Below are positions 52,664 through 61,287 of a DNA stretch of 64,000 bases, piece after piece (position 1 is the first letter of the stretch; each line of letters starts with the position of its first letter). The notes under the pieces are model-generated. The model ran no database searches and had not been told where the DNA came from. It saw nothing but the letters and a program-made list of their open reading frames with translations. This stretch comes from Lachnospira rogosae. Lineage in GTDB: Bacteria; Bacillota; Clostridia; Lachnospirales; Lachnospiraceae. Position numbers and translations under genes: made by a program. Location of the stretch: NCBI RefSeq assembly GCF_040096455.1, contig NZ_JBBMER010000002.1:360024-424023 (forward strand), written 5' to 3'.

Positions 52664-54847
52664 TTAAAGATGAAGCACTCTTTCCTTAATCTCCTGTGTA
52701 CGTCCCTGATTCCAGAACTGTGTTCCAATATAACCGCATGTTCTTCTTGCAACATTCATCTTATCCTGATTACGGTTGCCACAATTAGGGCATTCCCATA
52801 TAAGCTTTCCATCATCATCGTTTATAATCTGTATCTGTCCTGTATAACCGCATACCTGACAATAATCGCTTTTTGTATTAAGCTCTGCATACATAATATT
52901 GTCATATATGAACTGCATAACAGAAAGAACTGCTGGTATATTATCATTCATATCTGGAACTTCTACATAGCTTATTGCACCACCTGGTGAAAGCTCCTGG
53001 AACTGAGCCTCGAACTTCAGCTTGTCAAATGCGTTGATATTCTCTGTTACGTGAACATGGTAACTATTAGTTATATAATTCTTATCCGTAACACCTTTTA
53101 TCTTGCCAAATCTTTTCTGAAGATTCTTAGCAAACTTATAAGTTGTTGATTCAAGCGGTGTTCCGTAAAGACTGAAATCTATATTAGTCTCCTTGGCCCA
53201 GCGGTTACAGGTATCTCTTAAATATGTCATAAGCTTTAATGCAAATTCTGTACCATTAGGATCCGTATGTGTAACACCCTTCATATAGTAAGTACATTCA
53301 CACAGACCAGCATACCCTAAAGAAATAGTAGAATATCCGCCGTAAAGAAGCTTATCAATGGTTTCGCCCTTCTTAAGTCTTGCAAGTGCACCATTCTGCC
53401 AGAGAATTGGTGCAACATCTGATGGAGTACCTTTTAATCTATAATGTCTGCACATAAGTGCTCTCTTACAAAGCTCAAGTCTTTCATCAAGGATTTTCCA
53501 GAATTTATCCATATCCTTACCTGATGAACATGCTACATCTACAAGATTAAGTGTAACTACACCCTGATTAAAACGTCCATAATATTTAGGCTTATTATCA
53601 TTCTCTGGGTCATTATAAGGTGTCAGGAAAGAACGACAGCCCATACAAGGGAAGCAATGTCCTTCTCCAAACTTATCAACCTTAAGCTTCTTCATAATCT
53701 TTTCTGATATATAATCTGGAACCATTCTCTTAGCTGTACATTTAGCGGCAAGCTGTGTAAGGTTCCAATACTTTGAATCTTCTCTTATATTATCTTCCTC
53801 TAGCACATATATAAGCTTAGGAAACGCTGGTGTAATCCATACACCCTTTTCGTTCTTAACACCCTGTATTCTCTGCTTAAGAACTTCCTCTATTACAAGG
53901 GCAAGGTCTTCTCTTGTCTGTCCTTCCGGAACCTCATCAAGATACATAAATACAGTAACAAATGGAGCCTGTCCATTAGTTGTCATAAGTGTTATTACCT
54001 GATACTGAATCATCTGTACACCACGTTTAATTTCATCTCTTACTCTTAATTCTGCAACTTCCTTAATCTTATCTTCTCCTGCATCAATTCCAGTTGCCTT
54101 GAATTCCTCTGCAACCTGCTTAATGAACTTTTCCCTGCTTATCTGGACAAATGGAGCAAGGTGTGCTAATGAAATGCTCTGTCCGCCATACTGTGAGCTG
54201 GCAATCTGTGCAATAGCCTGTGTAGCTATATTACAGGCTGTAGAAAAGCTGTGTGGCTTCTCAATCATTGTTTCGCTTATAACCGTTCCGTTCTGGAGCA
54301 TATCTTCAAGGTTTACAAGACAGCAGTTGTGCATATGCTGTGCGAAATAATCTGCATCATGAAAATGTATAAGTCCCTGCTCGTGTGCATCTACAATATC
54401 TGCTGGAAGAAGAAATCTTTTAGTAATATCCTTGCTTACCTCTCCTGCCATATAATCTCTCTGTACACTATTAACAGTAGGATTCTTATTGGAATTCTCC
54501 TGCTTTACTTCCTCATTATTGCACTCTAAAAGACTTAATATCTGCTCATCTGTTGAGTTAGACTTTCTTACAAGAGCTCTCTTATATCTGTATGTGATAT
54601 ACTTTCTGGCTACTGCAAATGCCCTCATATTCATAATCTGGTTCTCAACAAGATCCTGAATTTCTTCAACATTAAGTGATCTGTTCATCTCCTGGCAGAT
54701 GCTCTCGACATTATCAGATATTGTTTCAATCTGCTCATCAGAAAGTCTTTCGCTATGTACAACCTCCTTATTTGCCTTTGCAACTGCTGCCATTATTTTA
54801 CTAATATCAAATGTAACTTCTGATCCACTACGTTTGATTATCTTCAT
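52664..54847 (-). CDS. nrdD: Anaerobic ribonucleoside-triphosphate reductase
   Basis: 727 residues. An ATP-cone regulatory domain occupies residues 1-95 (KIIKRSGSEVTFDISKIMAA). Catalytic domain with active-site cysteines (CFPCMGC region), a C-terminal zinc site CQVCGY and CPNCGN, and the glycyl radical loop RTCGYIG near residue 705. Reduces NTPs to dNTPs in the absence of oxygen, using formate or a thiol system. The activase NrdG is not next to it. AGGGAGGG precedes the start. A 12-base perfect palindrome lies in its promoter region. Confidence 0.96.
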   Translation of the reverse strand: MKIIKRSGSEVTFDISKIMAAVAKANKEVVHSERLSDEQIETISDNVESICQEMNRSLNVEEIQDLVENQIMNMRAFAVARKYITYRYKRALVRKSNSTDEQILSLLECNNEEVKQENSNKNPTVNSVQRDYMAGEVSKDITKRFLLPADIVDAHEQGLIHFHDADYFAQHMHNCCLVNLEDMLQNGTVISETMIEKPHSFSTACNIATQAIAQIASSQYGGQSISLAHLAPFVQISREKFIKQVAEEFKATGIDAGEDKIKEVAELRVRDEIKRGVQMIQYQVITLMTTNGQAPFVTVFMYLDEVPEGQTREDLALVIEEVLKQRIQGVKNEKGVWITPAFPKLIYVLEEDNIREDSKYWNLTQLAAKCTAKRMVPDYISEKIMKKLKVDKFGEGHCFPCMGCRSFLTPYNDPENDNKPKYYGRFNQGVVTLNLVDVACSSGKDMDKFWKILDERLELCKRALMCRHYRLKGTPSDVAPILWQNGALARLKKGETIDKLLYGGYSTISLGYAGLCECTYYMKGVTHTDPNGTEFALKLMTYLRDTCNRWAKETNIDFSLYGTPLESTTYKFAKNLQKRFGKIKGVTDKNYITNSYHVHVTENINAFDKLKFEAQFQELSPGGAISYVEVPDMNDNIPAVLSVMQFIYDNIMYAELNTKSDYCQVCGYTGQIQIINDDDGKLIWECPNCGNRNQDKMNVARRTCGYIGTQFWNQGRTQEIKERVLHL

Positions 54848-54897
54848 AATTAGTAAACCCTCCCTTTTTACCTGACAATAAATTTCTATTCACATTT

Positions 54898-54926
54898 AGT
54901 ATACAAATAAAATTACGCGTAATATT
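54898..54926 (-). promoter_or_regulatory. nrdD promoter region with a palindrome
   Basis: On the minus strand TATACT (54898-54903) is preceded by a poor -35. Within the spacer lies ATTACGCGTAAT (54912-54923), a perfect 12-base palindrome that could be a regulator site. It does not match the NrdR box as I know it. Confidence 0.35.
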
Positions 54927-54980
54927 TATTAATAATAAAATATATCATATTGGGGCTTTATCTACCCTAATCGTATATAA

Positions 54981-55012
54981 TGCGCTACACAAGAGTTCTC
55001 TTGTATAGCGCA
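54981..55012. repeat. Isolated perfect-type hairpin
   Basis: TGCGCTACACAAGAG and CTCTTGTATAGCGCA pair with one mismatch and a 2-base loop. It lies between the GGDEF gene and nrdD without a T-tract; role unclear. Confidence 0.5.
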
Positions 55013-55111
55013 GTTTAAATTTTACATCACATATATCTTCAAGTCAATACAAACACAATATGTTGTGGATTTAATACAATATAAATACAATATACTGCAA
55101 TATATAAAATT

Positions 55112-55144
55112 CCCCTAATTACTTATGCCAATAGTAATTAGGGG
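55112..55144 (-). terminator. Terminator of the GGDEF gene
   Basis: CCCCTAATTACT pairs with AGTAATTAGGGG, loop 9, followed on the minus strand by AATTTTAT; right after the stop codon. Confidence 0.65.
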
Positions 55145-55150
55145 CTGTTT

Positions 55151-56989
55151 TTAATCAGTAATATTCATCGCTGCAACATAATCCTGCTCTTCATCACTTA
55201 TTATTGTATACAATAAAGTTGATGTTATCACAGCACACTCTATCTCATATTCTGCCCACTGTGAAGCTTCTTTGGTCTTATCTATTGTAAGAACACCTTT
55301 TATATCATCCCTGCCACCAATAAAGCACTGGATTGTTGAACATATATGCCGCTTCTTCATCTCCTCAACAAATTCAGGAGCTACATCCAGATTTCTGTTG
55401 ACGAAATCGGCTGATATATAATTCTTATCTCCCATAAGCTTATTAAAGCCATCTGTATTAACATATGGCAGATACTCCGCATCCTCAAGCTGCTGTCCAA
55501 ATGTCAAACACCTCTTTAAAGCCTTACCTTTATAAATGCTTATGCTGTCCACCTTGTAAGTCTGAATCATATGTTCAAACATATTGCTTACAGCACCCTT
55601 TCTGTCTGTGTTAAACTGTAACATAATGTCTGTAAGATATCTTAATTCGCGCATCTCCCTGCCGTCATTAAATATCTTATCCTTCTGGTTAAGAGAATTC
55701 TCATAAGACTCTTTATGTATCTCATCCCTGAAAAATACATACCTGTCCCTGCCCTTTTCCTTTGCTACATAAAGACAGAAATCAGCCTTTTTAAACAATT
55801 CTTCATATTCGTGTCCATTATTAGGACTGAATGCAACACCTATTGATGTCGTGACCTGAAAATTTTCATAATCATTCTTGAATTCCCACTTAACCTGTGT
55901 TCGTATAGCTCTTAATATTCCTCTTAATGAATAATCGTCATTAATTCCATTTAAGACGATCATAAATTCATCTCCGCCTATACGTCCGACAACACCATCT
56001 TCACCAACAACCTCTTTAAGCTTCTTGGCTACTCTTGTAAGTACTTTATCTCCATAGAGATGTCCATATCTGTCATTAACCTGCTTGAAATAATCAACAT
56101 CAAGTATAACTATGCTTACCCTGTTAATCTTCTCTTTCTTAACAAGCTTCTGTGCATACTCTGTTATAGTCTTCTTATTATACACCTTGGTAAGCGAATC
56201 CATAGTAAGTTCATCGGCAATCTCAACAATATTACCCATACTGTTAGTTCCGTCAGCAAGAATAATCCTTCCAATAACCATATTCTCACCTGTATACTTA
56301 GTATATACAGCTCCTACGAACTTAACCTTTTCCATAGCTTTGCCAAATGTTCTCATATTAGTTGTAAGCTTGACACTGAACTCTGATGTATACAGCTTTA
56401 TATACCTTATCAGATTATTCAGTTCAACAACGTCCTCTTCAAGAATTCTGCCATCAAGCATATATGCTTCCCATTCATCAATAGGCATTCTAGTTATTAC
56501 TTCTCTTGAAATGCCTTCATATCTTACAATCTTAATATCCCCAGTCTTCTCAGAATACGCAAATACATACTCGCCTGTGAGTCCCATAACTACTCTTTCC
56601 ATTGCGATATCGTCACATATCCTGCGATTAGTCTCTACAACACTATCTATATCGATCATCTCTATATCAATATTACGCAGAGCATCATTATTCTCAAATG
56701 ACAAAAGCTTAATAAGATTCTGTCTGTACTCCCCCTTATAGTCCCTGAATAAAAAGCATTTACCCACAGGACTTCCATCAAACGAATCAATAAGCTCTAT
56801 TAACTTTTCTTTATCATCTGGATGTACGAACTCCGTAAGACAGCCATATGACGTATTTCCAAAATAGTCATTAAAGGCACGGTTCGTTACATTAGTAAGA
56901 TAAAATCTGTCTATGACCGCAAGCCGGCGGTCCAGTCTATGTGCTGTCACATAGTCATCCCCGATTCCAACATTCTGTTGTGAATACAT
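55151..56989 (-). CDS. GGDEF diguanylate cyclase with PAS-like sensor
   Basis: 612 residues. The N-terminal part (1-110) looks like a PAS domain (TNRAFNDYFGNTSYGCLTEFVHPDD). Middle region unassigned. GGDEF domain at about 270-430 with intact catalytic GRIGGDEFMIVL; the RxxD inhibitory I-site is absent, so product feedback at that site is unlikely. A GAF-like domain closes the protein. It should make cyclic di-GMP in response to an unknown cytoplasmic signal; no membrane segment is seen. AAGG precedes the ATG. Divergent from the small gene at 57208. Confidence 0.9.
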   Translation of the reverse strand: MYSQQNVGIGDDYVTAHRLDRRLAVIDRFYLTNVTNRAFNDYFGNTSYGCLTEFVHPDDKEKLIELIDSFDGSPVGKCFLFRDYKGEYRQNLIKLLSFENNDALRNIDIEMIDIDSVVETNRRICDDIAMERVVMGLTGEYVFAYSEKTGDIKIVRYEGISREVITRMPIDEWEAYMLDGRILEEDVVELNNLIRYIKLYTSEFSVKLTTNMRTFGKAMEKVKFVGAVYTKYTGENMVIGRIILADGTNSMGNIVEIADELTMDSLTKVYNKKTITEYAQKLVKKEKINRVSIVILDVDYFKQVNDRYGHLYGDKVLTRVAKKLKEVVGEDGVVGRIGGDEFMIVLNGINDDYSLRGILRAIRTQVKWEFKNDYENFQVTTSIGVAFSPNNGHEYEELFKKADFCLYVAKEKGRDRYVFFRDEIHKESYENSLNQKDKIFNDGREMRELRYLTDIMLQFNTDRKGAVSNMFEHMIQTYKVDSISIYKGKALKRCLTFGQQLEDAEYLPYVNTDGFNKLMGDKNYISADFVNRNLDVAPEFVEEMKKRHICSTIQCFIGGRDDIKGVLTIDKTKEASQWAEYEIECAVITSTLLYTIISDEEQDYVAAMNITD

Positions 56990-57080
56990 ATCTAAACCTT
57001 CTCCTTAATTCAATTGTCGAAATAACCCTGCGATTATTATAATTTATAATGCACAAATATGCAACAATTTTATTTGTTTT

Positions 57081-57098
57081 TTGGTACTTTAGTACCAA
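57081..57098. promoter_or_regulatory. Palindrome between divergent genes
   Basis: TTGGTACT-TT-AGTACCAA is a perfect 18-base palindrome in the region shared by the GGDEF gene and the small gene at 57208. A second inverted repeat, TTGTTAA-TTTGTT-TTAACAA, lies at 57150-57169. Either could be an operator. Confidence 0.4.
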
Positions 57099-57207
57099 TG
57101 GCAAATCTTGTATTTTATTTTAAATATGTATGTGATACAATACAACATATTGTTAATTTGTTTTAACAATTATATATTATTAATTTAATATGTGGAGGTT
57201 TTTTATT

Positions 57208-57369
57208 ATGGAGCGTGTGAAATTCAGCAGAGTAGAGGTGTATCACGGAGACAGTCCTAAGAAGTTTCCGGTATATGAGATTTATCTTGACGGGGTCATT
57301 GTAACAAAAGTATCATCTAAGACAGAAGCTGAGGAGATGGTGTCACGCTGGCAGGAAGTTTACAAGTAA
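57208..57369 (+). CDS. 53-residue small protein
   Basis: ATG at 57208 behind TGGAGG; frame MERVKFSRVEVYHGDSPKKF, then PVYEIYLDGVIVTKVSSKTE and a final AEEMVSRWQEVYK. Basic at the front and with beta-strand/turn character, no membrane helix, no cysteine. Strong ribosome site, independent promoter region and a following large hairpin make it a likely real gene. Function unknown. Confidence 0.7.
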   Translation: MERVKFSRVEVYHGDSPKKFPVYEIYLDGVIVTKVSSKTEAEEMVSRWQEVYK

Positions 57370-57407
57370 GCATATAAGTATAATAACAAATATTACTAGC
57401 AATTATA

Positions 57408-57525
57408 AAGCTGTGGACAAGCATTATCTTTAAAAGATTATTTTTAAGCAAAGATTACTCTTGGATAAAGACTACTTCGGGATAAAGACTACTTTTAAAG
57501 ATAATTACTGTTCCACAGCTTTTAT
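57408..57525 (+). terminator. Long imperfect hairpin with tandem repeats in the loop
   Basis: AAGCTGTGGA pairs with TCCACAGCTT, and TTATCTTTAAAAG with CTTTTAAAGATAA, followed by TTATT. The loop holds GGATAAAGACTACTT twice (57463-57477 and 57480-57494) and a degenerate third copy. Confidence 0.6.
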
Positions 57526-57593
57526 TAAACAAATTATATAATTTTACCATTGTATATTATATTTTTTATATATAATAAATCTTCTTAAACACC

Positions 57594-58535
57594 TTAAAGC
57601 ATTTTCTTCTTCTTAAGGAACCACAATACAAACACACATATAATAAATATTATTACAACAATTATATAAAATCCATACCTGGTTGCTGATAAAGGCATCC
57701 ACTCACCGGCAACATTCATTCCATATATTCCCGATATTATTGTAGGTATAGCCATAACTATAGTGATTGATGTAAGAATTTTCATTACATTATTAAGCCT
57801 GTTATTAATAACCGATGACAACAGCTCTCTTGTACCATCTATAATATCCCTGTATATAGACGTCATCTCGATAGCCTGCTGGTATTCGACTGTTACATCT
57901 TCAAGCAGTTCCATATCCTCCGGATACTGTTCAAGTCTTTTGTATCGTCTCAATCTTTCAAGCACAATGCTGTTCGCCCTTAAAGATGTAGCAAAGTATA
58001 CAAGTGTCGATTCTAATTCGTGAAGCTCGATAATATCTGTATCGTGTGTATCATCGCCAACTCTTTCTTCTATCTCAGTTCTTTTCTTATCAATCCCACG
58101 TAAGTAAGCCTGATAAAGCATAGCCGAGCGGAACATCATTTCATATATAAAACGCATTTTCTTCTTAGTACTGAACTCTTTTAACTTATTGCGCACAAAA
58201 TAGTTAAGCACGGGTGTATCTTCCCTGCATATCGTTATTATTGCATCATTCTTTAATATGATACCTAATGGTATTGTTGTATACATCTTTTTCTCGTGTC
58301 GTACCTCAGGTGTTGGTATATCCACAAGAATAAGTGTATAACCGTCTTCAAGACTTATTCGTGAACTTTCTTCCTCATCAAGTGCTGTCGCAAGGTCAGC
58401 TAAGTCTATCTCAAAATAGCCTGATACAAGGGATAATTCACTGCTTGTCGGGTCAATCATATTAACCCAGCAGCCTTCTTCTATATTATCAAGCTTTTGC
58501 AGTACCTTATTATCTGTCTTATAGATTTCTACCAT
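57594..58535 (-). CDS. corA: CorA-family divalent cation transporter
   Basis: 313 residues. Long helical cytoplasmic domain, then two C-terminal membrane helices; the pore motif YGMNV lies near residue 270, followed by a Lys-rich end (KKKKML). The family carries Mg2+ and sometimes Co2+ or Ni2+. Its start overlaps the end of the ferredoxin gene by 17 bases, so the two are coupled. Last gene of the run that begins with MATE. Confidence 0.93.
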   Translation of the reverse strand: MVEIYKTDNKVLQKLDNIEEGCWVNMIDPTSSELSLVSGYFEIDLADLATALDEEESSRISLEDGYTLILVDIPTPEVRHEKKMYTTIPLGIILKNDAIITICREDTPVLNYFVRNKLKEFSTKKKMRFIYEMMFRSAMLYQAYLRGIDKKRTEIEERVGDDTHDTDIIELHELESTLVYFATSLRANSIVLERLRRYKRLEQYPEDMELLEDVTVEYQQAIEMTSIYRDIIDGTRELLSSVINNRLNNVMKILTSITIVMAIPTIISGIYGMNVAGEWMPLSATRYGFYIIVVIIFIICVFVLWFLKKKKML

Positions 58536-59691
58536 AATCCACCTTCTTTCTGGTCTTTACGAAAATGTTTCTCTCATCTTTAACCATACTTCTGTAACCT
58601 GACGGACACTGCGTTACACACTGTCCACAGCCTATGCACCTGTCTATATCATATACAAGCTCTGCGCGCTCTTTATCATACCACGTTGCATTGGTCGGAC
58701 AGAAACAGGCGCACCTGTTACAGCCTGTACATTTCGCGTTATCAACTATCTGTGGTCTGTAAAATGCCTTAATCATAAGCTGCGATAAAGCACCCTCCCT
58801 GAAGCTTCCATATAAGAAACAGCAGTCTATACAACAGTTGCACAGCACAATCTCTTCATTACCAGAGTATGTGCCATAGTGATATAATGTATGTATACAG
58901 CCTTTTTTCTCAAGCGTGTCTATAAGCTTTCTGGCTTCATCTATGGAAATGTGTCTTGCAACGCCAGCTTTTTCAAGCTGTACAGCCATTCTTCCAACCG
59001 CCATACACGACTCAATCGGCATATCATAGTCACATTTTCCATTCTCAAGCATCTTTTTGGTGCGGCAGAAACAGTTCATAACAGCAATATGTTCCTTATT
59101 CCTGTTAAGAATATCCATAACCTCACCCTCTGTATACACAGCCTGCACAGCATCTACATTTTTATTAATCTTAATAATTCTCTTTTTAGCACTCAGATTA
59201 TTGGCAGGGTCAGGTATAAGCGTTGACATTCTTCCCTGCTCTCTTTGCATATTGCGCTCATTGACACGGTTCATATACATTCTTACAGGTGCTATATTAA
59301 GCTTTATAAGAAGTTCCTCAAATTCTGCAAACTTAATAAGAAGCCGTCTTCTCTTATCATTAAGCGGTCCAGAGGCATACAGCTCAACCCAGCCCGGAAA
59401 TATCGGCGTTATATCATAGACACCTTCCTGCCTGCTCTCCCATATTCCGCCTTTGTCCCTTATGCTTGTAAATACTTTCTCAAATGCCTCACCGTCAAGC
59501 TGCCACAATTCTTTAAGCTCATCCCTGCTGTAATATCCGTCCTTCATAAGAAGCATATAATCTATATCCTGCTCATCAAATACAATCTCAAAACACTCAA
59601 TAATACATTTTACAAGCGGTACAGATAATTTAGACTTGCTATTCATTAGCTTTCCAAGTTCGACAGCCTTTTTCCTGAATTCATTAGTCAT
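58519..59691 (-). CDS. 4Fe-4S ferredoxin-domain protein
   Basis: 390 residues. Residues 1-110 have winged-helix character (DGYYSRDELKELWQLDGEAFEKV). Central part has spaced cysteines (NCFCRT, LCNCCIDCCF) that may bind a further cluster. The C-terminal ferredoxin domain has CTGCNRCACFCP and CIGCGQCVTQCP for two 4Fe-4S clusters. Cytoplasmic redox protein of unknown partner. It follows the Cys-rich membrane protein by 14 bases and overlaps corA. Confidence 0.8.
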   Translation of the reverse strand: MTNEFRKKAVELGKLMNSKSKLSVPLVKCIIECFEIVFDEQDIDYMLLMKDGYYSRDELKELWQLDGEAFEKVFTSIRDKGGIWESRQEGVYDITPIFPGWVELYASGPLNDKRRRLLIKFAEFEELLIKLNIAPVRMYMNRVNERNMQREQGRMSTLIPDPANNLSAKKRIIKINKNVDAVQAVYTEGEVMDILNRNKEHIAVMNCFCRTKKMLENGKCDYDMPIESCMAVGRMAVQLEKAGVARHISIDEARKLIDTLEKKGCIHTLYHYGTYSGNEEIVLCNCCIDCCFLYGSFREGALSQLMIKAFYRPQIVDNAKCTGCNRCACFCPTNATWYDKERAELVYDIDRCIGCGQCVTQCPSGYRSMVKDERNIFVKTRKKVDYGRNL

Positions 59692-59705
59692 ATTTATTCT
59701 CTTTC

Positions 59706-59876
59706 TTACTTCTTATCTTTAGAACCAGTTGAACAATGGGCACTGCACGAAGAACAATTGCCGCTACAGGTATCTCCAAGTCCGCTCTCTTTGTGCTTAG
59801 ATGAAACCCACAGGAACAATACAACTACAACAAATAGTACAACTGCACCAAGTATAATATTAATAATTCCTGACAT
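59706..59876 (-). CDS. FeoB-associated-type Cys-rich membrane protein
   Basis: 56 residues: MSGIINIILGAVVLFVVVVL forms a membrane helix, followed by a Cys/Ser-rich tail with CSGNCSSCSAHC. GGAG lies 7 bases before the ATG. Such proteins usually sit beside FeoB iron transporters, but no feoB is present here; it lies instead between an Mbeg1-like hydrolase and a ferredoxin protein. Possible metal relay at the membrane. Confidence 0.8.
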   Translation of the reverse strand: MSGIINIILGAVVLFVVVVLFLWVSSKHKESGLGDTCSGNCSSCSAHCSTGSKDKK

Positions 59877-59913
59877 ATCTAATCTCCATTTCTTCTATAA
59901 TATTTCTATAATA

Positions 59914-61011
59914 TCATTTCTCAAATCTTGCCTTGCTTATCTTATCAGTAAGCGACAAAAGCATATTCTTAATAAGTGTTCTGCTGTCCTTATCAAGTCC
60001 GGCATACTGACGTATAACCTCCCTTGTGCTTCTTAATCTGTCTGCTGACACATCTGACAAATTCTTAGCACCGCTGGCATATAAAAGTCCGAATAAAGTT
60101 TCAACGAACTCCTCCCTGCGTTCATTATCAACGCTGTTAATCCAGCTGCTTAATGCCTTATTAAGCCTTCTGCTCTGTGCACTTAATTTCTTAGCCTTTA
60201 CAAGAAAAGCACCAAGCACCTGCCACGACATTGCATCATGCTGCATAAGCCCGCTCTGTGAACTCTTAACAATAATATAATCCTCATCGTGTTCAAGTAA
60301 CATTCCTACTATCGAATTCTCTGGGACTATGCTTTTGATAAGCGGTAACATCGCCTGATATTTCGCACTTTTTATCATATTCACATCAAATCCAGGGCCA
60401 TCATTATTGTATACACAATCTATCTTTTTTCTTACTCTCTCACTGCATTTTACAGCCGAATATATAGCAAGATTGCCACCCTTGGAATGTCCGCCTATAT
60501 AAAGCCTTCCTCTTATGTACTGGCATGTACTATTAATATACTCTACCGCCGCCTCCTGTGACGGAACAGGCATAATAAAGCTCATATTAAAATCCTCTTT
60601 CCAGCCGACAAGTGTATCATCTGTACCCCTGAATACAACATAAGTATGCTTAGGGCTTATTCTTATGTGAAATGCCCCGAACTGCTTTTCCAAGGTTTCA
60701 TCTACTGTATCTACATAATTAGATAAAATCAGATTTCCAAATCTTTTGGAAGCTGCCGCTTTTTTCATAAGAAATGGAGCTTCACTAATAAATGATTTAT
60801 CCTGCTTTAGTTCATTTTCTGTATACATATCAAAAAACATCTGCGATGCTTCTTTTAATGTAATGCTTCTCTTCTCCTCAGGTGATGGTATAATATCCCT
60901 GAAATTAACGTATGCAAGCTGTGCAAGAATAACATTATCAACCTCATTAAAAGGTGACTGTTCAAATGTTATATCCCCACGCCAGTCAAGATAATCCATT
61001 ATATTTCCCAT
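59914..61011 (-). CDS. Mbeg1-like (DUF2974) alpha/beta hydrolase
   Basis: 365 residues, lipase-like fold. Conserved start MDYLDWRGDITFEQSPFNEVDNVILA; nucleophile elbow GGHSKGGNLA with Ser in the middle; YVVFRGTDDTLVGWKEDFNMS before it. The closing His is less clear. No signal peptide, so it acts in the cytoplasm; substrate unknown. Preceded by GGGGGT at 61011. Part of the MATE - small protein - hydrolase run. Confidence 0.82.
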   Translation of the reverse strand: MGNIMDYLDWRGDITFEQSPFNEVDNVILAQLAYVNFRDIIPSPEEKRSITLKEASQMFFDMYTENELKQDKSFISEAPFLMKKAAASKRFGNLILSNYVDTVDETLEKQFGAFHIRISPKHTYVVFRGTDDTLVGWKEDFNMSFIMPVPSQEAAVEYINSTCQYIRGRLYIGGHSKGGNLAIYSAVKCSERVRKKIDCVYNNDGPGFDVNMIKSAKYQAMLPLIKSIVPENSIVGMLLEHDEDYIIVKSSQSGLMQHDAMSWQVLGAFLVKAKKLSAQSRRLNKALSSWINSVDNERREEFVETLFGLLYASGAKNLSDVSADRLRSTREVIRQYAGLDKDSRTLIKNMLLSLTDKISKARFEK

Positions 61012-61042
61012 ATATACACCCCCAGCAAATGCTTAATAAACC

Positions 61043-61273
61043 TTATTTGGATAAAGTCTTAAGTTCATTAACAATATCTATATCAGACTGCATAACCTTC
61101 ATATTAGAAGTTACCGGCTGTTCTCCTGGCTTTGTCACAGTTATCTCTATAACTGTTCCCTCCTGAATTCCACCATTGAGGCAGTAATTAATAAATGACA
61201 CAAACTTTGGATGGTTTGCGGCAAATTTATTCTTTAAGTTCATTATTTTCATAATTGATGCTGGATTAACCAT
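61043..61273 (-). CDS. Small protein of unknown function
   Basis: 76 residues, GGAGG 7 bases ahead. Basic N-terminal helix (IMKIMNLKNKFAANHPKFVS), then a beta segment EGTVIEITVTKPGEQPVTSN and a helix. No membrane segment. It sits 14 bases after the MATE gene and 31 before the Mbeg1-like gene. Confidence 0.72.
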   Translation of the reverse strand: MVNPASIMKIMNLKNKFAANHPKFVSFINYCLNGGIQEGTVIEITVTKPGEQPVTSNMKVMQSDIDIVNELKTLSK

Positions 61274-61287
61274 ATCATATCCTCCGA

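Noticed and set aside
54981..55012. Terminator for the GGDEF gene
   Set aside because: A better hairpin with T-tract lies right after the stop codon; this one has no T-tract on either side.
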